Of a stretch of 64,000 bases of DNA, positions 1-11,050 are shown in pieces; within the stretch, counting starts at the first letter, position 1; the number at the start of each line of letters is the position of its first letter. The notes below the pieces were generated by a model. It was not told the origin of the DNA, did no database searches, and saw only the letters and a list, made by a program, of their open reading frames with translations. The position numbers were made by a program, and so were the translations under genes. Source of the stretch: Hevea brasiliensis (lineage: Eukaryota; Streptophyta; Magnoliopsida; Malpighiales; Euphorbiaceae); contig NC_079505.1 in the NCBI RefSeq assembly GCF_030052815.1, positions 64,043,309 to 64,107,308 of the forward strand. The letters are read 5' to 3'.

Positions 1-1
1 A

Positions 2-570
2 TTTGAGGAAGGACTCAATGATAACATTAAAGTAATGATTACAGCCTTGGGGATTACAGAGTTTGCCTAGTGGAAGCTGCACTGAAAGTCAAAAAAGTTA
101 GAATGAATGAGCAAAACAGAAGGGACAGACAGCAGAAAAGAGGTCAGGGTCAGACCAGCACATCTTCTACCCCTAGTAAGAAATTCAGAGGTTCGCCTAC
201 TCAGAGTTTTAGTAGAGCACCAAGTCAGGGTCAGTCACAGAGGCCCAAATTTCAGTTTGCACTAAGGAGAGGCCAGTCGATACCTTCAGTGGCTAGCTCT
301 CCAGGGACAGGGTTCAGGGGACCAGCCCTAACAGTATCTATTGCTTACCCTTATTGCCAAAAATGGCATAAGGGTGAATGTTGGAGGATGATAGGTGCTT
401 GTTTATAGTGTGGGTCTACAGACCATCTAATCTGAGATAGTCCGTGCAGAACTGCTACATCTACTCCGGTATCAACTGATAGGCCTGCCCCTCTAGCTCC
501 AAGGGGTAGAAAGCTGGGTAAGGCTGAGGCAGTGCATTTCACGTAAAACACAGACGAGTCTGTGGAGAGA
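2..570 (+). pseudogene. Tekay gag C-terminal part with zinc knuckle (broken)
   Basis: Bases 2-67 encode the end of the gag core, then a stop and a frame change at about 66-70. The longest open stretch starts at 70: a basic linker rich in Q, S, R and P, then cysteine motifs near 350-450 (YPYCQKWHKGECW, then CGSTDHLI). These correspond to the CCHC nucleic-acid-binding knuckle of chromovirus gag. A TAG at 406-408 interrupts the knuckle. Gag would form the virus-like particle and bind RNA; this copy cannot make a full protein. Confidence 0.75.
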
Positions 571-1060
571 GCATAAGGTAGAAAATCAGCTAGAGCCTAT
601 GTTATAAGGGCACAGGAGGAACAGGATGCTTCAGATGTCATCAAGGGTATGTTCCTCCTCTATAATACTTTTGTGCATCCATTAGTGGATCCTGGATCTA
701 CTCATTCATATATTTGTATCAAGCTGCCCATAGAAAAAGGAATACCAGTAGAGGAAAGTGACCAAGACATCCTGGTCACAAATCTGCTAGGCCACAGTGT
801 GGTAGTAAACAAGGTGTATAAGGGCTTTCCATTGAAGATTCAAGGGAAAGAGTTCTCAGCAGACTTAATCGAACTGCCTCTCCATGAGTTTGATGTGATT
901 TTGAGAATGGACTGGTTATCCCATCATCAGGCAATAATAGATTGTAAATTGAAGAGAATCTCTCTGAAAACTGTTGAGAACGAAGAAATAACAATTGTGG
1001 GTGAAAGGACAGATTTCTTGTCTAATGCCATCTCAGCTACAGTTGCAAGGAGATGGTTGA
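571..1060 (+). pseudogene. Tekay aspartic protease domain
   Basis: The active-site motif is DPGSTHSY near 685-710, the usual chromovirus variant of the D-S/T-G loop. [15 protein letters not shown] near 876-920 matches the conserved C-terminal protease motif (normally GMDWL). The domain is in frame 1 and continuous with the first part of RT. The enzyme would cleave the gag-pol polyprotein. The catalytic Asp is kept, but downstream frameshifts make it useless as part of a polyprotein. Confidence 0.75.
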
Positions 1061-1099
1061 GAAAAGGGTGTGAAGCCTATCTGGCACACGTGGTTGACA

Positions 1100-1960
1100 C
1101 TAGGCAGGGTAAACTTAACTTGTCTGATATACCTACAGTAAGGGATTTCTCTGAGGTATTTCCTGAGGAATTGCCTAGTTTGCTACTAGAAAGGGAAGTT
1201 GAGTTTGCTATTGAGATTATGCCCGATACAGCTCCTATTTCAATTGCTCCATATAAGATGGCACCTGCTGAATTGAAAGAGCTAAAAATCCAGCTACATG
1301 AATTACTAGACAAGGGGTTCATATGCCCCAGTGTGTCATCGTGGGGAGCTCCGGTACTGTTTGTAAAGAAGAAAGATGGGACACTGAGATTATGTGTTGA
1401 CTACCGACAGTTAAACAGAGTAATAGTGAAGAACAAGTATCTGTTGCCTAGAATTGATGATCTGTTTGATCAGTTGAAGGGAGCAATGTGTTTTCTAAGA
1501 TTGATCTCATATCAGGGTATCATCAGCTAAGTGTTAAGGATGAAGATGTGCCTAAGACTGCATTTGGAGCCCGGTATAGACATTATGAATTCCTGGTGAT
1601 GCCATTTGGGTTAACAAATGCTCCAGTAGCATTCATGGACCTTATGAACCGTATCTTCCATCCATTCTTAGATCGGTTCATAGTGGTCTTCATTGATGAC
1701 ATCCTGGTGTATTCCAAGGATAAAGCAGAACATGATGAGCATTTGAGAATTGTTCTGCAGACTCTAAAAGAGAAGATACTGTATGCTAAATTGTTCAAGT
1801 GTGAGTTCTGGTTGAATGAGATTGCATTCCTTGGACATGTAGTATCAGCTGAAGGGATTAGAGTGGATCCCAAGAAGATTGAAGCAGTGATGGAATGAAA
1901 GCCTCCCAGAAATACAACTGAGATCAGAAGTTTCTTGGGGTTAGCTGGATATTATAGAAG
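1100..1960 (+). pseudogene. Tekay reverse transcriptase domain (frameshifted)
   Basis: The fingers region reads through [11 protein letters not shown] (about 1385-1420) in frame 1. A 1-bp shift near 1487 moves the rest to frame 3, where [12 protein letters not shown] (first catalytic Asp), MPFGLTNAP and the active site [10 protein letters not shown] (about 1688-1720) follow. FIDD replaces the usual YIDD. A TGA at 1896-1898 stands where Trp is expected. This domain would copy element RNA to DNA in the particle. Confidence 0.85.
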
Positions 1961-2500
1961 ATTTGTAAAGGGATTTTCCATCATAGCTGCTCCAATGACC
2001 GAATTACTACACAAGAATTTGAAATTTGACTGGAATGACAAGTGTCAAGCCAGTTTTGAGAGGCTGAAGGCTATGTTGACAAAGGCACCAGTGTTAACAC
2101 AGCCAGTGTCGGGAAAAGACTTTATAGTCTATAGTGATGCCACACATAATGGGTTAGGGTGAGTACTCATGCAAGAAGGGAAAGTGGTCGCATATGCTTC
2201 CAGGCAGTTAAGGCCACATTAAAAGAATTACCTTACTCATGATTTGGAGTTAGCAGCAATTATCTTTGCATTGAAGATATGGAGGCATTACTTGTATGGA
2301 GAAAAATGCTACATATATACAAACCATAAGAGTCTAAAGTATCTGCCAACCCAGAAGGAACTTAATTTGAGACAGAGGCGATGGATTGAATTCCTAAAAG
2401 ATTATGATTGTGTGATTGACTACCACCCTGGGAAGGCAAATGTAGTCGCTGATGCCTTAAGCAGAAAATCTATTGTAGCATTAAGATCTCTGAATGCCCA
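1961..2500 (+). pseudogene. Tekay RNase H domain, altered catalytic residue
   Basis: After the RT connection ([12 protein letters not shown] near 1932), the RNase H domain has [10 protein letters not shown] (first Asp, about 2130), DLELAA (Glu, about 2240), [10 protein letters not shown] (about 2318) and VVADALSRK (last Asp, about 2447). The third motif normally reads YTDHKSL; here Asp is Asn, so a catalytic metal ligand is lost. In-frame stops at 2160-2162 and about 2220 also interrupt it. Its role would be removal of the RNA strand during minus-strand DNA synthesis. Confidence 0.8.
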
Positions 2501-2649
2501 ACTATCCTTAACTCATGACAGAATTATTTTGGCTGAGTTGAAAGTGAAGCCAAATTTGTTACAACAGATACAGGATGGGCAAAAGACAGATGAGAAATTA
2601 ATGGTTGTTATGGGCAAAATCACTGAGGGGAAGGAAACTGAATATGAAG

Positions 2650-3597
2650 TGAAAGAAAATGGGTACCTGTATTATAAAGAAAGAGTATGTGTACTAGATG
2701 ATAAAGAGTTGAAAACTAGTATTCTGAGAGAAGCACATAACAGTGTGTATGCTATACACCTAGGAAGCCCAAAATGTATAATGACCTAAAACTTTGACAC
2801 TGGTGGCCAGGTATAAAGAAGGACATAGCTGACTATGTAACTAGATGCTTGACATGTCAGCAAGTCAAAGCAGAACATCAATTTCCATCAGGTTTGTTAC
2901 AGCCCATAAACATACCTGAATGGAAATGGGACCGAGTCACTATAGACTTTGTCAATGGTCTACCTCTCACTCAGAAGAAGCATGATGCAGCATGGGTGAT
3001 TGTGGATAGGTTGACCAAATCAGCACATTTTCTGCCAGTTAGAACTGACTACTCACTAGAAAAGCTAGCAAAATTGTACATCAGTGAGATAGTTAGACTA
3101 CATGGAATTCTGCTTTCCATTATATCTTATAGAAACCCGAGGTTTACATCTAGATTTTGGAAGAAATTACAAGAATCCTTGGGCACACAACTCCATTTTA
3201 GTACGGCTTTTCATCCTCAGACGGATAGACAGTCAGAAAGAATAATCCAGGTAAATTTTGAAACTCATTGAGTTATTGTAAATAATAAATTGAACTGATA
3301 ATGATAATAATAACTGAACATATGTGATAGGTTCTCGAGGATATGCTGAGGAGTTGTGTTATTGAGTTTGAGGGAAGTTGGGACAGATACCTTCCACTGG
3401 CAGAATTTGCATTCAACAATAGCTATCAAGCTAGCATACAAATGGCACCCTATGAAGCACTGTGTGGGAGAAAATGCAGAACACCTGTATGTTGGACTGA
3501 ATTGGGTGAAGATAAGCTAGTGGGGCCAAACCTGATAAAACAGATAGAAGAAAAGGTGAAACTAATAAAGGCCAATTTGAAAGTTTCCTCAGACTGA
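2650..3597 (+). pseudogene. Tekay integrase (frameshifted, second catalytic Asp lost, intron-like insertion)
   Basis: The zinc-binding part spans the frame break at about 2785: [12 protein letters not shown] before it, CLTCQQ after it (about 2850). In the core, TIDFVNGLP holds the first acidic residue. The second motif reads IISYRNPRF (about 3120) where chromoviruses usually have SDRDPRF, so the second catalytic Asp is gone. QSERIIQ (about 3230) holds the Glu. An 80-bp insertion at 3251-3330 follows the Q codon, then the reading resumes at VLEDML. A stop at 3595-3597 replaces an Arg codon (CGA to TGA). Confidence 0.85.
3251..3330 (+). other. Intron-like 80-bp GT-AG insertion in integrase
   Basis: The segment begins GTAAAT right after CAG (3248-3250) and ends GTGATAG before GTTCTC at 3331. 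It is strongly AT-rich and has stops in all frames. It contains AACTGAT and TAACTGAAC, possible branch sites 15-40 nt from the acceptor. Removing exactly these 80 bases joins frame 2 (codon 3248) to frame 1 (codon 3331) and gives uninterrupted integrase protein across the junction. That splicing occurs is an inference. A plain insertion mutation is the alternative. Confidence 0.6.
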
Positions 3598-3600
3598 CAG

Positions 3601-4070
3601 AAATCTTATGTTGACTTGAAAAGAAAGGACTTTGAGTATGAAGTTGGCGAGAAGGTATTTCTCAAAGTATCACTGTGGAAGAAAGTGTTGAGATTTGGGA
3701 AAAAAGGAAAACTAAGCCCTAGGTTCATTGGCCCATATAAAATTATTGAACGTGTGAGACTAGTAGCCTACAGATTAGCCTTACCACCTGAGCTGGACAA
3801 GATACATAATGTGTTCCATGTCTCAATGCTCAGAAGATATAGATCAGATCCTTCACATGTCATTTTAGCAGAAGAAATTGTGGTACAACCTGACCTGACA
3901 TGTGAAGAAGAACCAATTAAAATCTTGGCAAGAGAGGTAAAAGAGCTCAGAAACAAAACAATTCCACTAGTGAAAATCCTATAGAGGCACCACAACACGG
4001 AAGAGGCAACATGGGAGAGCGAGGAGACAATGAGGCAACAGTTCCCTCAGCTCTTTACATCAGGTAAATT
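3601..4070 (+). pseudogene. Tekay integrase C-terminal region and chromodomain
   Basis: The frame continues past the stop at 3595. It includes a GPY/F-like segment (SPRFIGPYKIIERV, about 3715), VFHVSMLRRY (about 3813), then a chromodomain-like C-terminus (IPLVKIL, stop, RHHNTEEATWE, about 3961-4015). The TAG at 3982 stands where Trp is expected (TGG to TAG). Chromodomains in this clade bind histone marks and steer integration toward heterochromatin. The polyprotein ends with a stop near 4071. Confidence 0.8.
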
Positions 4071-4090
4071 TTGAGGATGAAATTTTTATT

Positions 4091-4103
4091 TAGAGGGGAA
4101 AAG
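4091..4103 (+). other. Polypurine tract of Tekay element 1
   Basis: TAGAGGGGAAAAG lies directly upstream of the LTR start TGTAACA at 4105. This is the usual position of the plus-strand primer. Confidence 0.75.
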
Positions 4104-4104
4104 T

Positions 4105-7100
4105 TGTAACATCCCCACTGTACGTATTCTGTATGTTCTGTTACTTCGGTGACATAATATCAGTCCAGGCAAGTCAGGATGTCTGGAACTACACTTCGAT
4201 GATAGTGAACAGACATATAATGATGAAATAAATAAAAAAAAATACAAGAAAAATTAAAGAAAAATGAAAGAGAGAAAATGAAACTAAGTTAAACAAGCCG
4301 GCACCACAGCGATGGGTGACCGCACTGGGAAGGCCATTGCCGACCCCAGGACCGCAGGGAACCCTTGGAATTAAATTTTGGGACATAATTCAAGGTTTAT
4401 TGAAATATAATTGACACTAGAAATATCAAAGAAAAATTAATAAATTAGTACAAAGAAAAATGAAAATTTGAGAAACAGACAAAAATCGGTGTTACCGAAA
4501 AATCGGGAATACAACCCGAAGAGGGGCATTTTGGTCATTTGACACCTAGGGTTGCCTTTTGACCTCAATGTCCATTAAAAATAAATGATATTACACTTTG
4601 AAAATGTCATGAAAAATTAAAATGAGATACATTATACGAATAGTGCAAGAAATGGGGTATAAATTGAATAATTAAAATCTTAACATATAAAATAACTTAA
4701 TTAAAAGTGAGTGGAGCACTAAGGGGTATTCTAAACACCTAAAGGACATGTGTATGTCCACAAAACAATTTAGTTTATGCATCATCTTCTCCAGCCGAAA
4801 TGAACCTCCATGGAAGCACCATTGTCGCCCCACATGCAAGCTTCATTGGTGCATGATAAAGCCATCCTTTCCACTTGGTTCCTTCATTAAAACTTGCCTA
4901 CTCACCTTGGGGAAGATATTGGCAATAAGAAAAATAAGATTTGGTGAAGTTTGAAGGAAGCTCTCAAGTTGTAAGTGTCCAAATCTTCTCCCTAGCTTTA
5001 GTAAACCTTGTGTTTAGGTTTAGATGAGTAGTTTGGTGAAGAGAAATGAAAAAAATAGTGAGATATGAACTTATCCATTTTTGGCAGCCATGAAGGTTTG
5101 TGGTGTTTGAGTTTTTCTTACCTCTAATGGACGGGAATTAAGGTTGATTAACTCAAATAGAAGTTGTAATAGGTTAATGTCCAAGTATGTGCATGTTAGT
5201 GCTTGAATTAAGGGTTTGAAATGGGACCACCACCATGTTTGAAAGCCTAAAATATCATGAATTTATGTGTGTGAATATGAAGTTTATTAATGAAATATGA
5301 TGGTGTTGAATTGTGGGCAGTTTGTATAATTGCCATGGTAGTGTATGTGTAATATAAGTGTTGATGTACATTGAATTTTGGTAGATGTAAATGTTGAATT
5401 TTAATGGTGTATTGTGTGCATTGAGCACTTGAGTATTCTACCCAAAATACTTGTTGGAATTGTGTACAATATATATAGAAGTGCCATGATTAAATGTTGA
5501 AGTATTGGGAGGAGGAGGATTGTCAAAATTGGAAGTGTGATGTTCAAATGCAGGTTGTGTATGTTGGCAGCACATAAATTAGGTCATAAGTGCAAAACTG
5601 TGAACCTAATTGGTTTGAGACCAATAGGGGGTGAAACTAGACACCAAATAGGCCAACTTTCATGTAGAAATGTTGCCAAAATTCTACCTAGAAACTGACC
5701 TTAAAAATGACCAAATCCGGAATGACAACCTTGCAAACCCAGATTTTTGACCATATGAACAATTGTCATTAGGATGACCATAACTCACTCAAAACAGGTC
5801 CAATTAACCTAAAAGTTTTACCATGGATAGCTTAGACATAGAGCTACAATTCTTATGAAGACCCCAAAGCCTAGAAATAGCCAGAACCAAGTCAAATAGC
5901 TTGCACAAATTTGGGTACCAAAACTGTCAGAACTAAAAGTAACCTAAAATTGACCAAATTTTGCAGTAAAGGTGCAATCTGTCCAGCTTTATTAAATTGA
6001 CAATATCTTGGACTATACAACTCAGAATTACCTGAAATTTTGCCCAGAGTGCAATAAGACATAGAGCTACAATTTTGCTTCTTTGACCAGAAGCTAAAAA
6101 CTAAGAGAAATAGGACTTTAAGCTAGACCGATCTAGCACACAAAAATTGAGAATTTGACATTTACATATAATGATGCTTGAGGTAATTTGGCAATGAATG
6201 CCAACTTGTAAAAAGGGTAAATTGCATTATATTGATAGCATATTGAATTGTAAATTGTGACATGTTGATGCTAGAATCAACTTATCCATATTACCTAAAA
6301 AGGTCAACATATGCATTGACTTATGAAATTACATAATAGCTAGTAAACTCTAGAAATTGAAGAATTAAACAATTAATTTATAATGTGCCCTAGTTTGCCT
6401 AGTTGACTAGTTTGGATAGGTTGGCATGCCAATAGGATTCTGACAGCTGTTCTGTAAATGGCTTTACGCCATACTGTATTTTTATGGCATATTATGCCGC
6501 ACTGTGACTTTAATAGCCTACGGCTATACATATTATGTTATTATACTTGGCTTATCGCTAGATTGACTATATGGCTTTTTAGCCACACTATTTGCACACC
6601 GGGAGACACTTTGTGACTGATGGTGTGACGGCCCGAGGTACTAGGTATCCAATGCCAGTATATTCATTTATCCTGTCTGGTCATTGTATAGGCTACACGA
6701 GCAGTTAATTTAAGTACTATTAAATTCAAATAGTTAAATCCAATCTTCTGACATACAGCACCACCAAAATTAGCACAAATTGAAATGTTAGCAAATAAAA
6801 GTAGAATCAACAACTGTAAAGAATATCGATGTCATAAATTCATAAACAATTCATTTACTTTATTTTAGTATATATTTCTTTATATTTGGCACCAATAAGC
6901 AAAATTGCTTAGCGCGTTGCTTTTGTAACGCATAGGTAGTGGAGACACAGCCGGGGAGCCCAGCAAACCTACGACCGGGTGAGACATCAGATCTGCACAG
7001 GAGTCCAGAGTCATCTGCACTGTATTGCATACATGGTAGGACTAAGGATATCTTGTACTTTGTACTTCTATTGTATTTTTGAAATTCAGCCGTGTATTTT

Positions 7101-7538
7101 GTAATATTATGAAAGCTCTAAAGTTTGTAATATTTTGTACATACTAAATAACATGGAGATTTTCTGGATATATTTAAATTATTATGGACTGTATTATGGA
7201 ATTGTTTAATGACTGCAAAAGTCTATTGACTTTACTGAGAAATCGAGACTGTGAAATAGTTGAGATTTTGATATTATCATATTGAACTGTTTTTAACAAG
7301 TTTGGAAGGACAGTTTGTCCGAAATACAGGCGGCACCTTGCCAAATTTTTATTACCATTTTTGAAACACTGATTTTATTAAAGTATGAAAATAGTATCAG
7401 CATGATATGAATATTATATAAAAGACTTCTTAAAATCAAATTGAGTTCAGGAAATGAGCTGATTACAGACTAGGTGCTTCGGCACGTCGTGTAGCACGCC
7501 TTTCTCGACTATACTGTAGACGGGCAAGGGGTGTTACA
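4105..7538 (+). repeat. 3' LTR of Tekay element 1 (3434 bp)
   Basis: It begins TGTAACATCC next to the PPT and ends GGGGTGTTACA. The first 500 bp resemble the nested Tekay LTR at 41666 (shared GCGATGGGTGACCGCAC and ACCGAAAAATCGGGAAT). The 3' third resembles the solo LTR at 25559 (shared GCTTAGCGCGTTG and GTAGACGGG-AAGGGG). No coding region is convincing inside it. The end could instead be 7605. Confidence 0.8.
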
Positions 7539-7605
7539 AAAGTTTAGTAATTCATTAAGTATACTACGGGATCATGTTATGCCTTATGAAGGGTAAGGTG
7601 TGACA
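7539..7605 (+). repeat. Alternative or older Tekay LTR terminus
   Basis: TAATTCATTAAGTATACTAC, GGATCATGTTATGCC and the end GTGTGACA match the last about 65 bp of the nested Tekay LTRs (45483-45546 and 51787-51847). This is either the end of an older LTR into which element 1 inserted, or the true end of the element 1 LTR. Confidence 0.7.
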
Positions 7606-8926
7606 TTACCATCACTAAACAGGCATAACAGATCATTTCTATCACCGAATATCACACTTGGGCCTATTAATAAGTAACAGACATTGGAAACTCAAAACTA
7701 CTAAACCCAATCTTATAATTATTTCGGGCTTAACAAAAGAATGAGATGCACCAAGATCAATCAAAACATGCACATCAAATCTTCTAATGCAAAGGTTACC
7801 GAACACCATAATGTTGGAGGTATTGGCTTCCTATTGTGTCATGGTAAAGATCTATACCAGTGCTGTTGAACCCCTTCCTTGAGAGCCTGGTATAGAGGAA
7901 GAAGAACCTCATCCTTTACCCTGTCCCCTTCTTGATAAGGGACCCTCAGAAGTCTATCTCGCTACTAGTTGAGCCACACTGCCTGACCCAGTCTATTGTT
8001 GTGAAGCCACCCTTTCCATGTTAGGACACTCTCTAGACATGTGCCCCTCTTGACCACACTTGTAACATTAGAAAGTTCCAAACCTACAAACTCCTAGATG
8101 AGGCTTCCCACATCTGACACAATCAGAGGTATCTGAACCCAAACTAGATCTACCTAACATCCCAAAGCCTAACTTAATTCTGTTCCATAACATATTCTTC
8201 TTTTATTTCTTACCAAACTTCCTTCCTTTATCTTTCTTAGTTACGAATGAAGAACTAGTCTTGGTTAAATGATCAAACCTCCCTGCATCAATAGCATTAG
8301 GAATTGTGGATTGCTCGACTTTGTACTTTTCAACTTCAAACTCCCTTCAATGATATCCCCAACCTCCATTTTTCTTGCAGCATCTACTATGGAATGGAAG
8401 CTATGGGTTTCTGTAACCAAAATCAATGAAGAGTATCTGAAGCGTAACCTCTAAGTGTACCTCTTTGCCTTCTTCTTATCTATATCATACTCCTACCCCA
8501 CATACTATAGAAGCTCAACAAACTTATCTATATAACCGTCCACACTTATATCGGTAGTTTGTCTCAACTATTCAAAGTCCACCACCTTTAGTTCCCTAGA
8601 GCTTTCTAGAAAAGCCTAGTTAGTCAACTCTATCACAAACTGAGACCAGGTTATAATGTTAACTCTGTCAATAATATAAGACTTATACCACTCCTTCCCC
8701 TTTTTACATTTTAAGGTAAAGCCAGCCATCTAAATGGCCCTACTATCCTAGTATCCAATTTGTTAGCTATCATTTTGATCGCCCTAATGTACTCAAAAGG
8801 ATTATTTCCTTCTTGTACTTAGGAGCATCAAACTTTAAGTAGTCTGCTATCTTTGCTTTACCTCAACTACTTATTCCAGTCTCTTGTTAGGAATTGTAGG
8901 AGCTGTAGGGGGTGGTAATGGTACTT
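7606..8926 (-). pseudogene. Gypsy gag C-terminal half, zinc knuckle and protease start (decayed)
   Basis: On the minus strand, bases 8700-8530 encode recognisable gag core words (KGKEWYKSYI, then SSRELKVVDFE). A clean CCHC knuckle CYKCGQEGHMSREC lies at 8067-8026. A protease motif VLIDLGASHSFVKP lies at 7776-7729, where the second residue of the usual D-S/T-G triplet is Leu. Many stops and shifts interrupt the frame. The 5' half of the same gene lies at 18469-18992, beyond the copia insertion. Confidence 0.75.
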
Positions 8927-8931
8927 GTTCT
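8927..8931. repeat. Target site duplication GTTCT (left) of copia element
   Basis: GTTCT precedes the LTR start TGTAGGAACG at 8932. The same five bases follow the right LTR at 18464-18468, so the whole 9.5 kb element inserted in one event. Confidence 0.95.
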
Positions 8932-11034
8932 TGTAGGAACGGAAGCGTGAAAAACACAAGTTTATACCATTGAATTCAAAAATTTTCACCTAGGGTCACA
9001 TGCACCATGCAAGATTTATTTTTATCTATTTGATTTCAATGATAAACAACATATTAAAACTCTTTTAATATGTTTTTGGATCTGTATTTGCCATTTAAGA
9101 TTTTAAAATTAATCAGATTAATTTTAGAACCCTAGATTAAATCAAGAACGATTACACTAACCTCTTGATGTCTGCGCAATGTCTGCGCTTTGAGATTCGT
9201 CGTCAGGACACCAGATGTTGTCCCTCTAGCTTGTCCACACCAAGAACACCTATGGCAGCCCTTGAACAGCTTCTAAAGCCTTTTCTATTAATTAGAAATT
9301 CAAGTTCTGCCTTTTAAGAGATTAAAGATGTAAACAGGACACTAGAAACAATTTCTAGCGTTCTTAATTCAAGAGATTGATGGCTAATCTCTTTGAATTG
9401 ATGAGAGATGAAGAGAAATAGCTGGAGAGGCTCAAAGTGGCGTGACAATTGAGAGGAGAGGCTGCTAGTTATGTTTTCTTTTCATAACCACACTTAAATA
9501 GCTAGGTTAACACATTAAACCCTAGCCACATGTCACCTTTTGATTAGCTCTAGGTTTAAGTGACCCAATCACATTGTGCCAAGTGTCAAACCTATATTTA
9601 ATCTTGATTTTAATCATCTTACATGATTAAAAATATTTGGCAAGCTTATGTGTTATGCCATGTGTCACCATCTCATGGTGCCACGTGTCACACCGCAAAA
9701 ATGACCAAAATGCCCACGTGTCTTAATTTTGAGTTCTTAACCCAAAATAATTATTTTCTTCTTCTAATTAATTTATATCAAATATAAATTAATTAATTAA
9801 TCTCTATTAATTAATTTCTCATCAATTAAATTCATATTTAAACACTTTAAATATAAATTTAATTTATACTACATCCAATAATCTAGATTTGGTTTCAAGT
9901 CATGCTAGGGACTTTGCAATTTTATTGCAAACCAAATCTATTTAATTAATCAATTAAACTCTTTAATTAATTAATTAAATCATATTTAAATAGGTGATAA
10001 CTTGTGTATGTGTGTGACTTACTAGGCTCATCACTAATTGGCAATGAGACATGATATCAACTCTTAATATCATCAGAACTCTTTCTTACCATAAATGATT
10101 TCTCTAAATCATTTTATGAACCTCATAGACCATGGTTAACACCTAGCATAGCATGCCATGGCCACCCAATTAGTAATAAGGTTTACCTTAAATGAACCTA
10201 TAATCATATGTTACCATGCACTAGAATCTCTCTGTTACAAAATCCCAACTCAAGCTGGAGTCATGGTTTATGTCAAACTCCATTTGCTATGAATATTATG
10301 TTCTCTTTTAATTCCAGTTCTTGATTAAAATATTTTTCTCATCAGAAACTCTTTTCTGAATAAATCTATCTGTCCTGGCCAGGAACTTGAAACATCAAGA
10401 ACAATTAAATGAACATAGGATTTTAACTCTATTTACTTAGAGGAACAGATTCCATCTTGATCAACACCTACCTCCATATATAACTAGCAGGAGCCAACAC
10501 ATGCCCATATACCCATACATAGTACAAGTATGAAAGCAGTATCAAACTCAAACTACCTATATACAAGATAACTGTGCTATCTCAGGTCTAAAGATTATAT
10601 GCACTGATATAATTTATGACAAAACATTGACAAGAGTAAACTCCATGTGCTTGTCATAAGTGTCACTGGTTCGGCCTACTTATCATTTATAAGTGCCTAT
10701 CAAGTTTGTTATATGGCATGAGACTCACCATTCCATCTTATTTATATCTCATATAAATAACTTGGGAACAAACATGAATACAATCTTTCTGGATAAGTCA
10801 TGTCCTTATTATGAAGTATCCTCGATTGTGAACCTATTTATGATACTTTGTGCTAGAAATATTGTCACTCATATTCTTAACAACTTAAGAATAATATTTC
10901 TAACAAAATATCAATGGACCTTTTCTATTACACATAAATATATTATGTAAACGGAAAATTGGAAATGCCTTTTATTATTAAAAATATGTACAAGATACAT
11001 ACTAAATGATATGCTCTAGGGCATACTACTAACA
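8932..11034 (-). repeat. Copia 3' LTR (left copy)
   Basis: It starts TGTAGGAACG and ends TACTAACA on the + strand, and aligns along its full length with 16365-18463. An apparent 85-codon open frame at 10693-10950 recurs identically at 18122-18379, because it is LTR sequence and not a gene. Differences from the other LTR cluster at CAG/CTG sites. Confidence 0.95.
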
Positions 11035-11050
11035 ATCTCCCACTAGCACT
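11035..11050 (-). other. Copia polypurine tract
   Basis: On the minus strand AGTGCTAGTGGGAGAT directly precedes the 3' LTR, as expected for the plus-strand primer of this element. Confidence 0.65.

Larger units (their letters stand above)
1..7538 (+). mobile_element. Ty3/gypsy chromovirus, Tekay/Del type, 3' part with 3' LTR
   Basis: The order gag tail, protease, RT, RNase H, integrase, chromodomain, polypurine tract, LTR reads left to right on the + strand. The C-terminal chromodomain and the 3.4 kb LTR starting TGTAACA fit the Tekay/Del clade of chromoviruses. The 5' LTR and most of gag lie left of the window. Coding potential is lost: stops at 1896, 2160, 2220, 3595 and 3982 and frameshifts near 68, 1487 and 2785. 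Several stops are explained by single transitions in Trp, Arg or Gln codons. Clade assignment is from remembered domain order and motifs, not a tree. Confidence 0.9.

Noticed and set aside
10693..10950. 85-codon open frame, identical to one at 18122-18379
   Set aside because: The two copies lie at equal positions in the two copia LTRs. Identity reflects the LTR pair, not protein conservation.
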